A stretch of DNA of 64,000 bases from NCBI GenBank assembly GCA_031291295.1, contig JARLJI010000026.1, forward strand, positions 1 through 64,000, written 5' to 3'. The notes beneath the pieces are model-generated. The model was not told the DNA's origin and did no database searches. It saw only the letters and a list, made by a program, of their open reading frames with translations. The DNA comes from Rhodoferax sp. (GTDB lineage Bacteria; Pseudomonadota; Gammaproteobacteria; Burkholderiales; Burkholderiaceae_C). The translations under genes and the position numbers were made by a program. Positions 39,081-47,487 of this stretch are shown in pieces; position 1 is the first letter of the stretch, and each line of letters starts with the position of its first letter.

Positions 39081-39890
39081 TTATGCAAGCCAGCGCTTGC
39101 GGCGCTTGTAGCTCTTCACGTCCTTGAAGCTCTTGCGTTCGCCACCCCCGACGCCGAGGTAGAACTCCTTCACGTCCTCGTTGTTGGCGAGGTCGCTGGC
39201 CGCGCCGTCCATCACCACGCGGCCCGACTCCATGATGTAGCCATAGTCGGCGTACTTCAGCGCCATGTTGGTGTTCTGCTCGGCCAGCAGGAAGGTGACC
39301 TTCTCGCGCTCGTTCAGGTCTTTCACGATGTTGAACACCTCCTCGACGATCTGCGGCGCCAGCCCCATGGAGGGTTCGTCGAGCAGCACCATGCTGGGGT
39401 TGGCCATCAGGGCCCGGCCGATGGCGCACATCTGCTGCTCGCCGCCCGAGGTGTAGGCCGCCTGCGAGGTGCGGCGGGTCTTGAGGCGCGGGAAGTAGTT
39501 GTAGACCTTCTCCAGGTTGGCTGCGATCTCGGCCTTGTCGCGGCGCGTATAGCTGCCTGTGAGCAGGTTCTCCTCGATGGTCAGGTGGGCAAAGCAGTGT
39601 CGCCCCTCCATCACCTGCACCACGCCGCGCTGCACCAGGTCGGCTGGCGAGAGGTTCTCGATGCGCTCGCCGCGCAGCTCGATCGAGCCCTTCGTCACCT
39701 CGCCGCGCTCGCCGCGCAGCAGGTTCGAGATGGCGCGCAGCGTGGTGGTCTTGCCCGCGCCATTGCCGCCCAGGATGGCCACGATGCGCCCCTCGGGAAC
39801 CTGCAGCGAGACGCCCTTGAGCACCAGGATCACATGGTTGTAGATGACCTCGATGCCGTTGACATTGAGAACGATGTTTGGACTGCTCAT
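39081..39890 (-). CDS. livF: branched-chain-type ABC transporter ATPase
   Basis: 269 residues. Walker A is ILGGNGAGKTTTLRAISNLL, the ABC signature region YTSGGEQQMCAIGRALMANP, and Walker B MVLLDEPSMGLAP. With LivG it energises uptake through LivHM. The C-terminus is about 30 residues longer than usual LivF and is basic (KSYKRRKRW). Confidence 0.92.
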   Translation of the reverse strand: MSSPNIVLNVNGIEVIYNHVILVLKGVSLQVPEGRIVAILGGNGAGKTTTLRAISNLLRGERGEVTKGSIELRGERIENLSPADLVQRGVVQVMEGRHCFAHLTIEENLLTGSYTRRDKAEIAANLEKVYNYFPRLKTRRTSQAAYTSGGEQQMCAIGRALMANPSMVLLDEPSMGLAPQIVEEVFNIVKDLNEREKVTFLLAEQNTNMALKYADYGYIMESGRVVMDGAASDLANNEDVKEFYLGVGGGERKSFKDVKSYKRRKRWLA

Positions 39891-40017
39891 GTGATGTATC
39901 CGTATGAACCAACTGGAAGGCCAGCGCGCTGCCCTTTCAGTTGGCGGCTCCTCTGAGCCGCTGCCCCTCCCGCTCGGCGGAAGGGGTTGGAGCGGGTGTC
40001 GTCAGTACCGGCAGGCA

Positions 40018-40055
40018 CTGCCAGCCTGATTCGCTTGGCGAGTCAGGATTGGCAG
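40018..40055 (-). promoter_or_regulatory. long hairpin at the end of livK
   Basis: Arms CTGCCA..CCTGA..TCGC pair with GCGA..TCAGG..TGGCAG, with the livK stop codon inside the stem. No T-run follows on the minus strand. Such a structure at the 3' end of a binding-protein gene may protect its mRNA and lower livF expression. Confidence 0.5.
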
Positions 40056-41371
40056 TCAGCCGCCGTACGCCGCGTCATTTTCTTGTCGGCCAGGTATTTG
40101 TCGGCACCGGCCTTCACCATCGGCTTGATGATCTGTTCATCAGCCTCGATGTAGTCGGAGGCGATGTTCCATTTCTTGCCGTCCCAGGTTTCGATGCGCG
40201 CTGCGGTCGAGCCCATGTGATCGGCACACGAGGTGCTGATCGGGCGCATCACGCCGCTGAAGCCCAGCGCGTCGAGCCTGGCCTGTGTGAGGTTCAGGTT
40301 TTCCAGGCCCCAGCGGACCTGCTCGCCGGTCATGACCTTGCCCTTGCCAAAGCGTTCCTGCGCGCGGCGCACGGCCTCGTTCGAGAGCATCTGGATGATC
40401 ACGCCGCGCGTATACAGCACCGAGCCCACGTCGTCCTTGGGGCCGGTACCGTTGCCCTTGTCATACACGTACTTCAGGATGTCCTGCATCACCTTGGGCT
40501 GCTGGCCCGAGGTGTTGAGCGCCAGCGCGTTGTAGCCCTTGGCGCCTTCGCCCACGTCCTTCACATCAGGCTCGGCGCCGGCCCACCACACGCCATACAT
40601 CTTGTCGCGCGGGTAGCCGGTGGCCTGGGCCTCCTTGAGTGCCGTGGAATTCATCACGCCCCAGCCCCAGAGCATCACGTAGTCCGGGCGGCTCTGGCGC
40701 ACCTGCAGCCAGGTGGCCTTCTGCTCGACGCCCGGTGCCGTGACCGGCAGCAGCTGCAGCTCGAAGCCGTTCATCCTGGCGCGCTCCTGCAGCAGCGGGA
40801 TCGGCTCCTTGCCAAAGGGCGAGTCGTGGTACACCAAGGCAATCTTCTTGCCCTTGAGTTTGTCGAACCCGCCCTCGCGCTTGGCAATGGCCTGGATGAT
40901 GATGTCGGCGCCGGTCCAGTAACTGCCCATCAGCGGGAAGTTCCACTTGAACGCCTGGCCGTCCTGCGCCACGGACAGGCCGTAGCCGAGCGTGACCAGC
41001 GGGATCTTGTCGGCCGTGACTTTTTCGGTCAGCGCAAAGGTGATGCCGGTAGCCTGCGGATCGAACAGGGCCACACCCGGATGGCTCTTGAGCCGTTCGT
41101 AGCATTCCACGCCGCGGTCGGTCGCGTAGCCGGTTTCGCATTCCTCATAGGTCAGCTTGACGCCGTTGATGCCCCCGTCGCGCGCGTTGATCAGCTTGAG
41201 GTAGTCCTGCTTGCCGTTGGCCCAGGGCGTGCCGTTGGGCGCGTAGGGGCCCGTGCGGTACGAGAGCAGCGGGAAAAACTGCTCCTTGGCCTGAGCCAGC
41301 GCCGACGGTGCGGACACGGCCGCGGTCGCGAGCGCCAGCGCTCCGGCGATGAGTTGAATTCGAAGTTTCAT
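40043..41371 (-). CDS. ABC transporter periplasmic substrate-binding protein (branched-chain amino acid type)
   Basis: 442 residues. The signal peptide MKLRIQLIAGALALATAAVS ends near ALAQA. The type I periplasmic-binding fold follows (GPYAPNGTPWANGKQDYLKL, and later KIALVYHDSPFGKEPIPLL). The ATG at 41371 has AAGGAGA 9 nt upstream; the longer frame has none. It delivers ligand to LivHM. The two adjacent acyl-CoA ligases suggest a carboxylic acid, possibly aromatic, rather than leucine. Confidence 0.88.
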   Translation of the reverse strand: MKLRIQLIAGALALATAAVSAPSALAQAKEQFFPLLSYRTGPYAPNGTPWANGKQDYLKLINARDGGINGVKLTYEECETGYATDRGVECYERLKSHPGVALFDPQATGITFALTEKVTADKIPLVTLGYGLSVAQDGQAFKWNFPLMGSYWTGADIIIQAIAKREGGFDKLKGKKIALVYHDSPFGKEPIPLLQERARMNGFELQLLPVTAPGVEQKATWLQVRQSRPDYVMLWGWGVMNSTALKEAQATGYPRDKMYGVWWAGAEPDVKDVGEGAKGYNALALNTSGQQPKVMQDILKYVYDKGNGTGPKDDVGSVLYTRGVIIQMLSNEAVRRAQERFGKGKVMTGEQVRWGLENLNLTQARLDALGFSGVMRPISTSCADHMGSTAARIETWDGKKWNIASDYIEADEQIIKPMVKAGADKYLADKKMTRRTAADCQS

Positions 41372-41414
41372 GGCATGGTCTCCTTGGTTGAAATGGATGG
41401 ACGCGGGAACAAAC

Positions 41415-42491
41415 TCAGTGCGGGAACGGCCACAGGCGCAACTTCTGCTTGCCAATCGACCAGAGCCTGGCCAGTCCATGCGGCTCGACGATCAGGAACC
41501 AGACGATCAGGCCGCCAAACACCATCAGCTCGGCGTGCGAGATGCCGGCCGTCGAGATGTCAAAGCCGAGCAGCCGGGCCAGCGCGGGCAGGGAAAGGCT
41601 CAGGGCCACCGGCAGAATCACGATGAAGGCCGCTCCGAAAAAACTGCCCATGATGGAGCCCATGCCGCCGATGATCACCATGAACAGCAGGCGGAACGAC
41701 TGGTCCACCGAGAACGCGGCGGGCTCCCAGGTGCCCAGGTAAATAAAGGCCCAGAGCGCCCCGGCCACGCCGATGATGAAAGAGCTCACGGCGAAGGCGC
41801 TGAGCTTGGCGTAGACCGGGCGGATGCCGATCACCGCGGCGGCCACGTCCATGTCGCGGATCGCCATCCACTCGCGCCCGATGGCGCCGCGCACCAGGTT
41901 TTTCGCCAGCAGCGCAATGACCACCAGCAGGGCCAGGCAAAAGAAGTACTTGCCAAGCGCGCTGTCCAGCGGCAGCCCGAACACCTGCAGATTCGACACG
42001 GAGACCGAGCCCGAAGAAGAGTTGTTGGTCAGCCAGTTGATGCGCAGGAACATCCAGTCGCTGAAGAACTGCGCCGCCAGCGTGGCCACGGCCAGATACA
42101 GCCCCTTGACACGCAGGCTGGGCAGGCCGAACAGGATGCCGAACAGCGTGGCGCACAGTCCGCCCAGGATCAGCGCGACGACCAGCGGCAGGCCCGGCAC
42201 GCGCACAAAGAAGTTGTAGGCCCCGTAGGCGCCCACCGCCATGAAGGCGCCCGAGCCCAGTGAAATCTGGCCGCAGTAGCCCACCAGAATGTTCACGCCG
42301 ACCGCGGCGAGTGAAAAAATCAGGAAAGGAATCAGGATGGCGTTGAAAAAATAGTCAGTGGCCAGCCAGGGCACGACGGCGAACGCCGCGAGCAGCAGCA
42401 CACCGATGAAGACGCGATCCTGGGTGATCGGGAAGATCTGCTGATCGGCCCGGTAGGTGGTTTTGAATTGACCGTTTTCGCGGTAGAGCAT
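41415..42491 (-). CDS. livM: ABC transporter permease, LivM type
   Basis: 358 residues starting MLYRENGQFKTTYRADQQ at 42491, with about nine hydrophobic segments. The LivM signature NILVGYCGQISLGSGAFMAV is followed by the loop GREWMAIRDMDVAAAVIGI that contacts the ATPases. It pairs with the LivH-type permease just upstream in transcription order. Confidence 0.92.
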   Translation of the reverse strand: MLYRENGQFKTTYRADQQIFPITQDRVFIGVLLLAAFAVVPWLATDYFFNAILIPFLIFSLAAVGVNILVGYCGQISLGSGAFMAVGAYGAYNFFVRVPGLPLVVALILGGLCATLFGILFGLPSLRVKGLYLAVATLAAQFFSDWMFLRINWLTNNSSSGSVSVSNLQVFGLPLDSALGKYFFCLALLVVIALLAKNLVRGAIGREWMAIRDMDVAAAVIGIRPVYAKLSAFAVSSFIIGVAGALWAFIYLGTWEPAAFSVDQSFRLLFMVIIGGMGSIMGSFFGAAFIVILPVALSLSLPALARLLGFDISTAGISHAELMVFGGLIVWFLIVEPHGLARLWSIGKQKLRLWPFPH

Positions 42492-42519
42492 GAGGGTTTT
42501 CCGGGAGCTTCTTGTTAGG

Positions 42520-43449
42520 TCAGACGCGATCGATGATCTTCTCGCCGAACAGGCCTTGCGGGCGGAACAGCAGGAACACCAGGGCCAGCACGTAGGCGAA
42601 CCAGATCTCGATGCCGCCGCCGACGAACGGGCCCAGATAGACCTCGGACAGCTTCTCGCCCACACCGATGATGAGACCGCCGACGATGGCGCCGGGTACG
42701 GACGTCAGCCCCCCCAGAATCACCACCGGCAGGGCGCGCAGCGCGATCGTGGAGAGCGAAAACTGCACGCCCAGCTTGCTGCCCCAGATCATGCCGGCCA
42801 CCAGCGCCACGACGCCGGCCACGCACCAGACGATGACCCAGATGCGGTTCAGCGGAATGCCGATGGACTGCGCCGCCTGGTGGTCATCCGCGACCGCGCG
42901 CAGCGCGCGGCCGGTCGTGGTTTTCTGGAAGAACAGGCTGAGCAGCGCGACCAGCGACGCTGCAATGGCGGCGGCGATCACGTCTTCCTTGTTGACCAGC
43001 AGGCCGCCCGGGAACACCTTGTCGAGGATGAACGCCGGGTCCTTGGGCATGCCGATGTCGATCTTGTAGATGTCGTCGCCAAAAATGCTCTGGCCCAGGC
43101 CCTGCAGAAAATAGGCAATGCCGAGGGTCGCCATCAGCAGCGTGGTGCCTTCCTGGTTCACCAGGTGGCGCAGCGCGAGCCGCTCGATCAGCCAGGCGAC
43201 GACAAACATGATCAATGCGGCCGCGATGAAGGACAGCAGGTCGGTCAGCGCCTTGTACGGCAGCCCGGTCCAGGCCGGAATCCATTCGGAGAACCGCGCC
43301 ATGGCCAGGGCCGCAAACAGCACCATCGCGCCCTGGGCAAAGTTGAACACGCCCGAGGCCTTGAAGATCAGCACAAAGCCGAGCGCGACCAGCGAATACA
43401 GCATGCCGGCCATCAGGCCGCCCAGCAATGTTTCGAGGAAGAATGCCAT
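42520..43449 (-). CDS. livH: ABC transporter permease, LivH type
   Basis: 309 residues with eight or so hydrophobic segments; starts MAFFLETLLGGLMAGMLYSL. The cytoplasmic coupling loop is GRALRAVADDHQAAQSIGIP. It lies 18 bp after livG and 28 bp before livM, all one operon. Confidence 0.93.
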   Translation of the reverse strand: MAFFLETLLGGLMAGMLYSLVALGFVLIFKASGVFNFAQGAMVLFAALAMARFSEWIPAWTGLPYKALTDLLSFIAAALIMFVVAWLIERLALRHLVNQEGTTLLMATLGIAYFLQGLGQSIFGDDIYKIDIGMPKDPAFILDKVFPGGLLVNKEDVIAAAIAASLVALLSLFFQKTTTGRALRAVADDHQAAQSIGIPLNRIWVIVWCVAGVVALVAGMIWGSKLGVQFSLSTIALRALPVVILGGLTSVPGAIVGGLIIGVGEKLSEVYLGPFVGGGIEIWFAYVLALVFLLFRPQGLFGEKIIDRV

Positions 43450-43467
43450 CTTGTGAGTTCCTTGCGG

Positions 43468-44250
43468 TCAGTGGCTCGTGCCCAGATAGGCGCTGATCAC
43501 GTCTTCGTTGCTGCGCACTTCGTCCGGCGTGCCGTCGCCGATTTTTTTGCCGTAATCGAGCACCACGACGCGGTCGGAGATGTCCATCACCACGCCCATG
43601 TCGTGCTCGATCAACACCACGGTGGTGCCGAACTCGTCGTTCACGTCGAGCACGAAGCGGCACATGTCCTGCTTTTCCTCCACGTTCATGCCGGCCATGG
43701 GCTCATCCAGCAGCAGCACCTGCGGTTCCATGGCCAGCGCGCGGCCCAGGTCCACGCGCTTTTGCAGGCCGTAAGGCAACTGGCCCACGGGGGTTTTGCG
43801 GTAAGCCTGGATTTCGAGGAAGTCGATGATGCGTTCCACCGCTTCGCGGTGCTGGATCTCTTCGCGTTCTGCCGGGCCCAGGCGCAGCGCCTGCCACAGC
43901 AGGTTGCTTTTGATCTTGAGGTTGCGCCCGGTCATGATGTTGTCGAGCACGCTCATGCCCTTGAACAGGGCCAGGTTCTGGAAGGTGCGCGCCACGCCCA
44001 TTTCGGCCACTTCGCGCGAGTTCATGTGCGCGAAGGTCTTGCCCCGAAAGCTGATGCTGCCCTGCTGCGGCGTGTAGACGCCGTTGATGCAGTTCAGCAT
44101 CGAGCTCTTGCCGGCGCCGTTGGGGCCGATGATGGCGCGGATTTCGTGCTCTTTCACGTTGAACGAGATGTCGGTCAGCGCCTTCACGCCGCCGAAGCTC
44201 AAACTGATGTTGTGCACGTCGAGAATGACGTCGCCTATTTTCTTGTTCAT
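43468..44250 (-). CDS. livG: branched-chain-type ABC transporter ATPase
   Basis: 260 residues. Walker A is IIGPNGAGKSSMLNCINGVY, the signature region LPYGLQKRVDLGRALAMEP, Walker B VLLLDEPMAGMN, and the switch histidine is in VLIEHDMGVV. Its ATG overlaps the stop of the long-chain acyl-CoA ligase gene (ATGA), showing that the ligase and transporter are made together. Confidence 0.93.
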   Translation of the reverse strand: MNKKIGDVILDVHNISLSFGGVKALTDISFNVKEHEIRAIIGPNGAGKSSMLNCINGVYTPQQGSISFRGKTFAHMNSREVAEMGVARTFQNLALFKGMSVLDNIMTGRNLKIKSNLLWQALRLGPAEREEIQHREAVERIIDFLEIQAYRKTPVGQLPYGLQKRVDLGRALAMEPQVLLLDEPMAGMNVEEKQDMCRFVLDVNDEFGTTVVLIEHDMGVVMDISDRVVVLDYGKKIGDGTPDEVRSNEDVISAYLGTSH

Positions 44251-46193
44251 GCGGCTGCCTTCACCGGCGCGAAGGTTTTGGCGTCGCTGATCTTCAGGGT
44301 CGCGCTGACACTGCCGCTGCGCCCATCCTCGAACTTCACCACGGTTTCAATGAACTGCTCGGCCCGGCCGCCGTACAGCGCGTCCACCAGCGGCTGGTAC
44401 TTTTCGGCGATGAAGCCGCGGCGGACCTTGTTGGTGCGCGTCAGCTCGCCGTCGTCGGCCTCGAGCTCCTTGTGCAGCACCAGGAAACGGCTGATCTGCG
44501 AGCCCGCCAGCAGGGTGTCGGCGCTGAGGTCGGCATTGACCTTTTCCACGCATTCCTTGATGAGCTGGTACACCTCGGGCTTTTGCGCCAGGTCGGTGTA
44601 GCCGGCATAAGGCAGGTTGCGCCGCTCGGCCCAGTTGCCCACGGCGTCGAAGTCGATGTTGACCATCACGCACACCCTGTCGCGGCCGTCGCCATAGGCC
44701 ACCACTTCCTTGATGTGCGGGAAGAACTTGAGCTTGTTCTCCACGTACTTGGGCGCGAACATCGCGCCGTCGAAGGCGCCGCCCTTGAGGCGGCCCACGT
44801 CTTTCACGCGGTCGATGATCTTGAGGTGCCCGCTGGCGTCCAGAAAGCCGGCGTCGCTGGTGTGGTACCAGCCGTCGGCGCTCAAGACCTCGGCCGTGGC
44901 GCTGGGGTTTTTGTAGTATTCCTTGAGCAGGCCGGCCGACTTGACCATCAGCTCGCCGTTGTCCGCCACCCTGATCTGCACGCCCCGGATCGGCACGCCC
45001 ACTGTATCGGCGCGCGCCTGGTTGTCGGGCTGCAGGCAGACAAACACGGCCGTCTCGGTCGAGCCGTACAGCTGCTTGAGGTTGATGCCGATCGAGCGGT
45101 AAAAGGTGAACAGGTCGGGGCCAATGGCTTCGCCGGCCGTGTAGGCCACGCGCACGCGGCTGAAGCCCAGGTTGTTGCGCAGCGGGCCGTAGACCATGAA
45201 ATTGCCGAGGTGATAGAGCATTGAGTCCACCAGCCCCACCGGTTTGCCGTCCATCAGGGCGGGGCCGACGCGCCGGGCCACGTCCATGAAGCTGTGGAAC
45301 ATGCGGCGCTTGAGGCGACTGGCGTCTTCCATGCGGATCATCACGCCGGTCAGCAGGCCTTCGAAGATGCGCGGCGGCGCAAAGTAGTAGGTCGGGCCGA
45401 TTTCCTTGAGGTCGATCGTCACGGTGCTCGCGCTTTCGGGGCAGTTCACCACGTAGCCGCAGCACAGCCACTGGGCGTAGCTGAAGATGTTCTGCCCAAT
45501 CCAGGCCGGCGGCAGGTAGGCCAGTACTTCTTCCTTGTTTGTGAGGTGGTCGAATTCGGCGCCGGCCTGCGCGCGATCGAGCAGCGAGTTGTGGGTGTGC
45601 ACCACGCCCTTGGGGTTGCCCGTGGTGCCCGAGGTGTAGAACATGCCCGCCACGTCGTCCGGGCCGACCTGCTCCACCGCGGATTTGAAGAACGCCGGGT
45701 TGGCGGCGGCGAAGGCCTTGCCCGATTCGATCAACGCGTCCAGCGCCAGCAGGCCCGGCTCGGCGTAATGGCGCAGGCCGCGCGGGTCCTCGTAAAAGAT
45801 ATTGGAGAGTTGCGGACACTTGTCGCGGATTTCCAGCAGCTTGTCGACCTGCTCCTGGTCCTCGGCAAAAGCGAAGCGCACCTCGGCGTTGGTGATGGGG
45901 AACACGCACTCGGCGGCCACCGCGTCCTGGTACAGCGGCACCGGAATGGCCCCGAGCGACTGGATCGCCAGCATGGTGGCATACAGCTGCGGGCGGTTCG
46001 AGCCGATCACGACCATGTGCTCGCCGCGCTGCAGCCCCATCTCGTGCAGGCCGCACGCCACCTGTTCGACCAGCAGGGCCATGTCGGCCCAGCTGCGGGC
46101 CTGCCAGATGCCGTATTCCTTCTCGCGCATGGCGGGCGCAGCGGGCCGCTCGGTAGCGTGTTTCAGCAGCAGTCGGGGAAACGTGGTCGGCAT
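44247..46193 (-). CDS. AMP-forming acyl-CoA ligase (long-chain type)
   Basis: 648 residues. The adenylate-forming motifs are MFYTSGTTGNPKGVVHTHNS, LKQLYGSTETAVFV and YHTSDAGFLDASGHLKIIDR, with the C-terminal lysine region LTRTNKVRRGFIAEKY. It starts at ATG 46193; the frame continues upstream to 46361 but without a good site. First gene of the operon ligase-livGHMKF-PaaK-like ligase, transcribed divergently from a Crp/Fnr gene. Coupling of ligase and transporter suggests trapping the imported acid as its CoA ester. Confidence 0.85.
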   Translation of the reverse strand: MPTTFPRLLLKHATERPAAPAMREKEYGIWQARSWADMALLVEQVACGLHEMGLQRGEHMVVIGSNRPQLYATMLAIQSLGAIPVPLYQDAVAAECVFPITNAEVRFAFAEDQEQVDKLLEIRDKCPQLSNIFYEDPRGLRHYAEPGLLALDALIESGKAFAAANPAFFKSAVEQVGPDDVAGMFYTSGTTGNPKGVVHTHNSLLDRAQAGAEFDHLTNKEEVLAYLPPAWIGQNIFSYAQWLCCGYVVNCPESASTVTIDLKEIGPTYYFAPPRIFEGLLTGVMIRMEDASRLKRRMFHSFMDVARRVGPALMDGKPVGLVDSMLYHLGNFMVYGPLRNNLGFSRVRVAYTAGEAIGPDLFTFYRSIGINLKQLYGSTETAVFVCLQPDNQARADTVGVPIRGVQIRVADNGELMVKSAGLLKEYYKNPSATAEVLSADGWYHTSDAGFLDASGHLKIIDRVKDVGRLKGGAFDGAMFAPKYVENKLKFFPHIKEVVAYGDGRDRVCVMVNIDFDAVGNWAERRNLPYAGYTDLAQKPEVYQLIKECVEKVNADLSADTLLAGSQISRFLVLHKELEADDGELTRTNKVRRGFIAEKYQPLVDALYGGRAEQFIETVVKFEDGRSGSVSATLKISDAKTFAPVKAAA

Positions 46194-46290
46194 GGCGGTG
46201 TCTTGTCTCCAGAAAGTCGAGATCTCGCAGCCCAGGCAGGACGCAAGATCGTTGTCATGGCCGGATACTAGGGTCGAGTTTGACGTTTCG

Positions 46291-46308
46291 TTGTCGTTTC
46301 GACGACAA
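46291..46308. promoter_or_regulatory. palindromic operator candidate between the ligase and Crp/Fnr genes
   Basis: TTGTCG-N6-CGACAA in the 166-bp divergent gap, 52 bp before the regulator start. The size (18 bp) and spacing suit a Crp/Fnr dimer; autoregulation plus control of the transport operon is inferred. Confidence 0.5.
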
Positions 46309-46359
46309 TTTAAGGGTGAACACTCCCCGGACTTTCCCTCGCTCTGATGGGAGCGCGCC

Positions 46360-47067
46360 ATGTCGACCGATCTGACCCTGCATCAGCGCCGGCGCATGCC
46401 CGACGCCGCCGAGCTCGATGGCATTCCCTGGCTGCGTGCGCTGGCGCCGGCCGAGCGGGAGCGCGCTCTGGCCGAACTCCAGGTCGGCGATGCCCGCGTC
46501 GGCGACTACGTGTGCCGCGTGGGGCGCCCCGTGACCTACTGGTTCGGCGTGGTCGAGGGTCTGCTCAAGATGAGCAGCGACAACGCGCAGGGCCAGACCA
46601 TGACCTTCACCGGCATCCCGCCCGGCGGCTGGTTCGGCGAGGGCACGGCGCTCAAGCGCGAGCCCTACCGCTACAACATCCAGGCACTGCGCAAGAGCGT
46701 GGTGGCCGGCCTGCCGGTGGATACCTTTCACTGGCTGCTAGACCACTCCATCGGCTTCAATCGCTTTGTGATGAACCAGCTCAACGAGCGGCTCGGCCAG
46801 TTCATCGCGGCGCGCGAGATCGACCGCATGACCAATGCCGACCTGCGCGTGGCGCGCAACCTGGCCGCGCTGTTCAACCCGACGCTGTTTCCCGGCGTGG
46901 GCGAGGTGCTTCGCATCACGCAGCAGGAACTGGCGTACCTGGTGGGCCTGTCGCGCCAGCGCGTCAACGAGGCGCTGACCGCGCTGCAGGCGCAAGGCAT
47001 GATCCAGGTCGAATACGGCGGGCTGCGCGTGCTCGACCTGCAGGCACTGCGTTCCAGCATTGTTTGA
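46360..47067 (+). CDS. Crp/Fnr-family transcriptional regulator
   Basis: 235 residues. A cyclic-nucleotide-binding-like domain lies at about 20-150 (VGDYVCRVGRPVTYWFGVVE, GGWFGEGTALKREPYRY), followed by a helix-turn-helix (ITQQELAYLVGLSRQRVNEAL). There is no cysteine cluster of the Fnr kind, so oxygen sensing by an iron-sulfur centre is unlikely. It is divergent from the acyl-CoA ligase/liv operon and probably regulates it in response to a small effector. Confidence 0.9.
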   Translation: MSTDLTLHQRRRMPDAAELDGIPWLRALAPAERERALAELQVGDARVGDYVCRVGRPVTYWFGVVEGLLKMSSDNAQGQTMTFTGIPPGGWFGEGTALKREPYRYNIQALRKSVVAGLPVDTFHWLLDHSIGFNRFVMNQLNERLGQFIAAREIDRMTNADLRVARNLAALFNPTLFPGVGEVLRITQQELAYLVGLSRQRVNEALTALQAQGMIQVEYGGLRVLDLQALRSSIV

Positions 47068-47069
47068 AT

Positions 47070-47125
47070 GAAATCGGGCTCGAGCCCTTTATTCATATGC
47101 TCCTATAGCTATCAAAACGATAGTT
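47070..47125 (+). repeat. GCTAT-type dispersed repeat with terminator-like hairpin after the Crp/Fnr gene
   Basis: Begins 3 bp after the stop. GGGCTCGAGCCC (47076-47087) is a perfect palindrome followed by TTTATT and then CTATAGCTATCAAAACGATAG. The same blocks occur inside ubiA at 12941. Here it probably also terminates transcription. Confidence 0.55.
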
Positions 47126-47221
47126 CTGCTGATCTCTGTCTGACCGATCGGCAACGCGCCGGCAGGGCCGCGCCCCACGGGCTCGTTACGTTTTATTGAT
47201 TTTTGATAAAGCCCCGCGAAG

Positions 47222-47243
47222 TTTTATCCCTTTTTTACGCGCC
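47222..47243 (+). promoter_or_regulatory. KdpE-like binding site upstream of the kdp operon
   Basis: TTTTATCCCTTTTTTACGC and the following GCC closely match the T-rich KdpE box of the Escherichia coli kdp promoter (TTTTATAC followed by a T-run and ACACC). It lies 45 bp before the first small gene, so KdpE activation under low potassium is expected. Confidence 0.6.
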
Positions 47244-47287
47244 AAACCCTAGGCTTACACCATCTCGTTTTGATTGGGAGAAGTCGC

Positions 47288-47392
47288 GTGGACATTGCCT
47301 TTGTTGTTGCCATCGCCGTGTTTTGGGGCGTGCTGGTGTTGCTGGTGTGGGGCTTCCAGAAGCTCGAAAGCGGCGCGGGAGGCCGACCATGA
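47288..47392 (+). CDS. small single-helix membrane protein at the head of the kdp operon
   Basis: 34 codons from a GTG start with GGGAGAAG 4 nt upstream. MDIAFVVAIAVFWGVLVLLV forms one membrane helix, followed by a short basic/acidic tail (WGFQKLESG). Its TGA overlaps the kdpF ATG (ATGA), so it is translated with kdpF. Short membrane proteins in this position are often labelled potassium ABC transporter ATPase in databases, a misnomer. A role as an extra Kdp accessory subunit is plausible but unproven. Confidence 0.6.
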   Translation: MDIAFVVAIAVFWGVLVLLVWGFQKLESGAGGRP

Positions 47393-47487
47393 TCGGCCTT
47401 GATGCTCTATACGTCCTGGGCGGCCTATGCGCTATCGCGCTACTGGCCTACCTGGTCTACGCGCTGATCCGCGCGGAGGAGTTCTGA
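47389..47487 (+). CDS. kdpF: K+-transporting ATPase subunit F
   Basis: 32 residues, one membrane helix ([20 protein letters not shown], then [12 protein letters not shown]). This is the normal size and position for KdpF, which stabilises KdpABC. Its stop shares a base with the kdpA start (TGATG). Confidence 0.88.
   Translation: MIGLDALYVLGGLCAIALLAYLVYALIRAEEF

Noticed and set aside
47203-47487. A single 94-residue protein ending in the kdpF sequence.
   Set aside because: Its first two thirds are in a different frame from the well-supported 34-codon membrane gene and have no ribosome binding site; kdpF alone has the right size.
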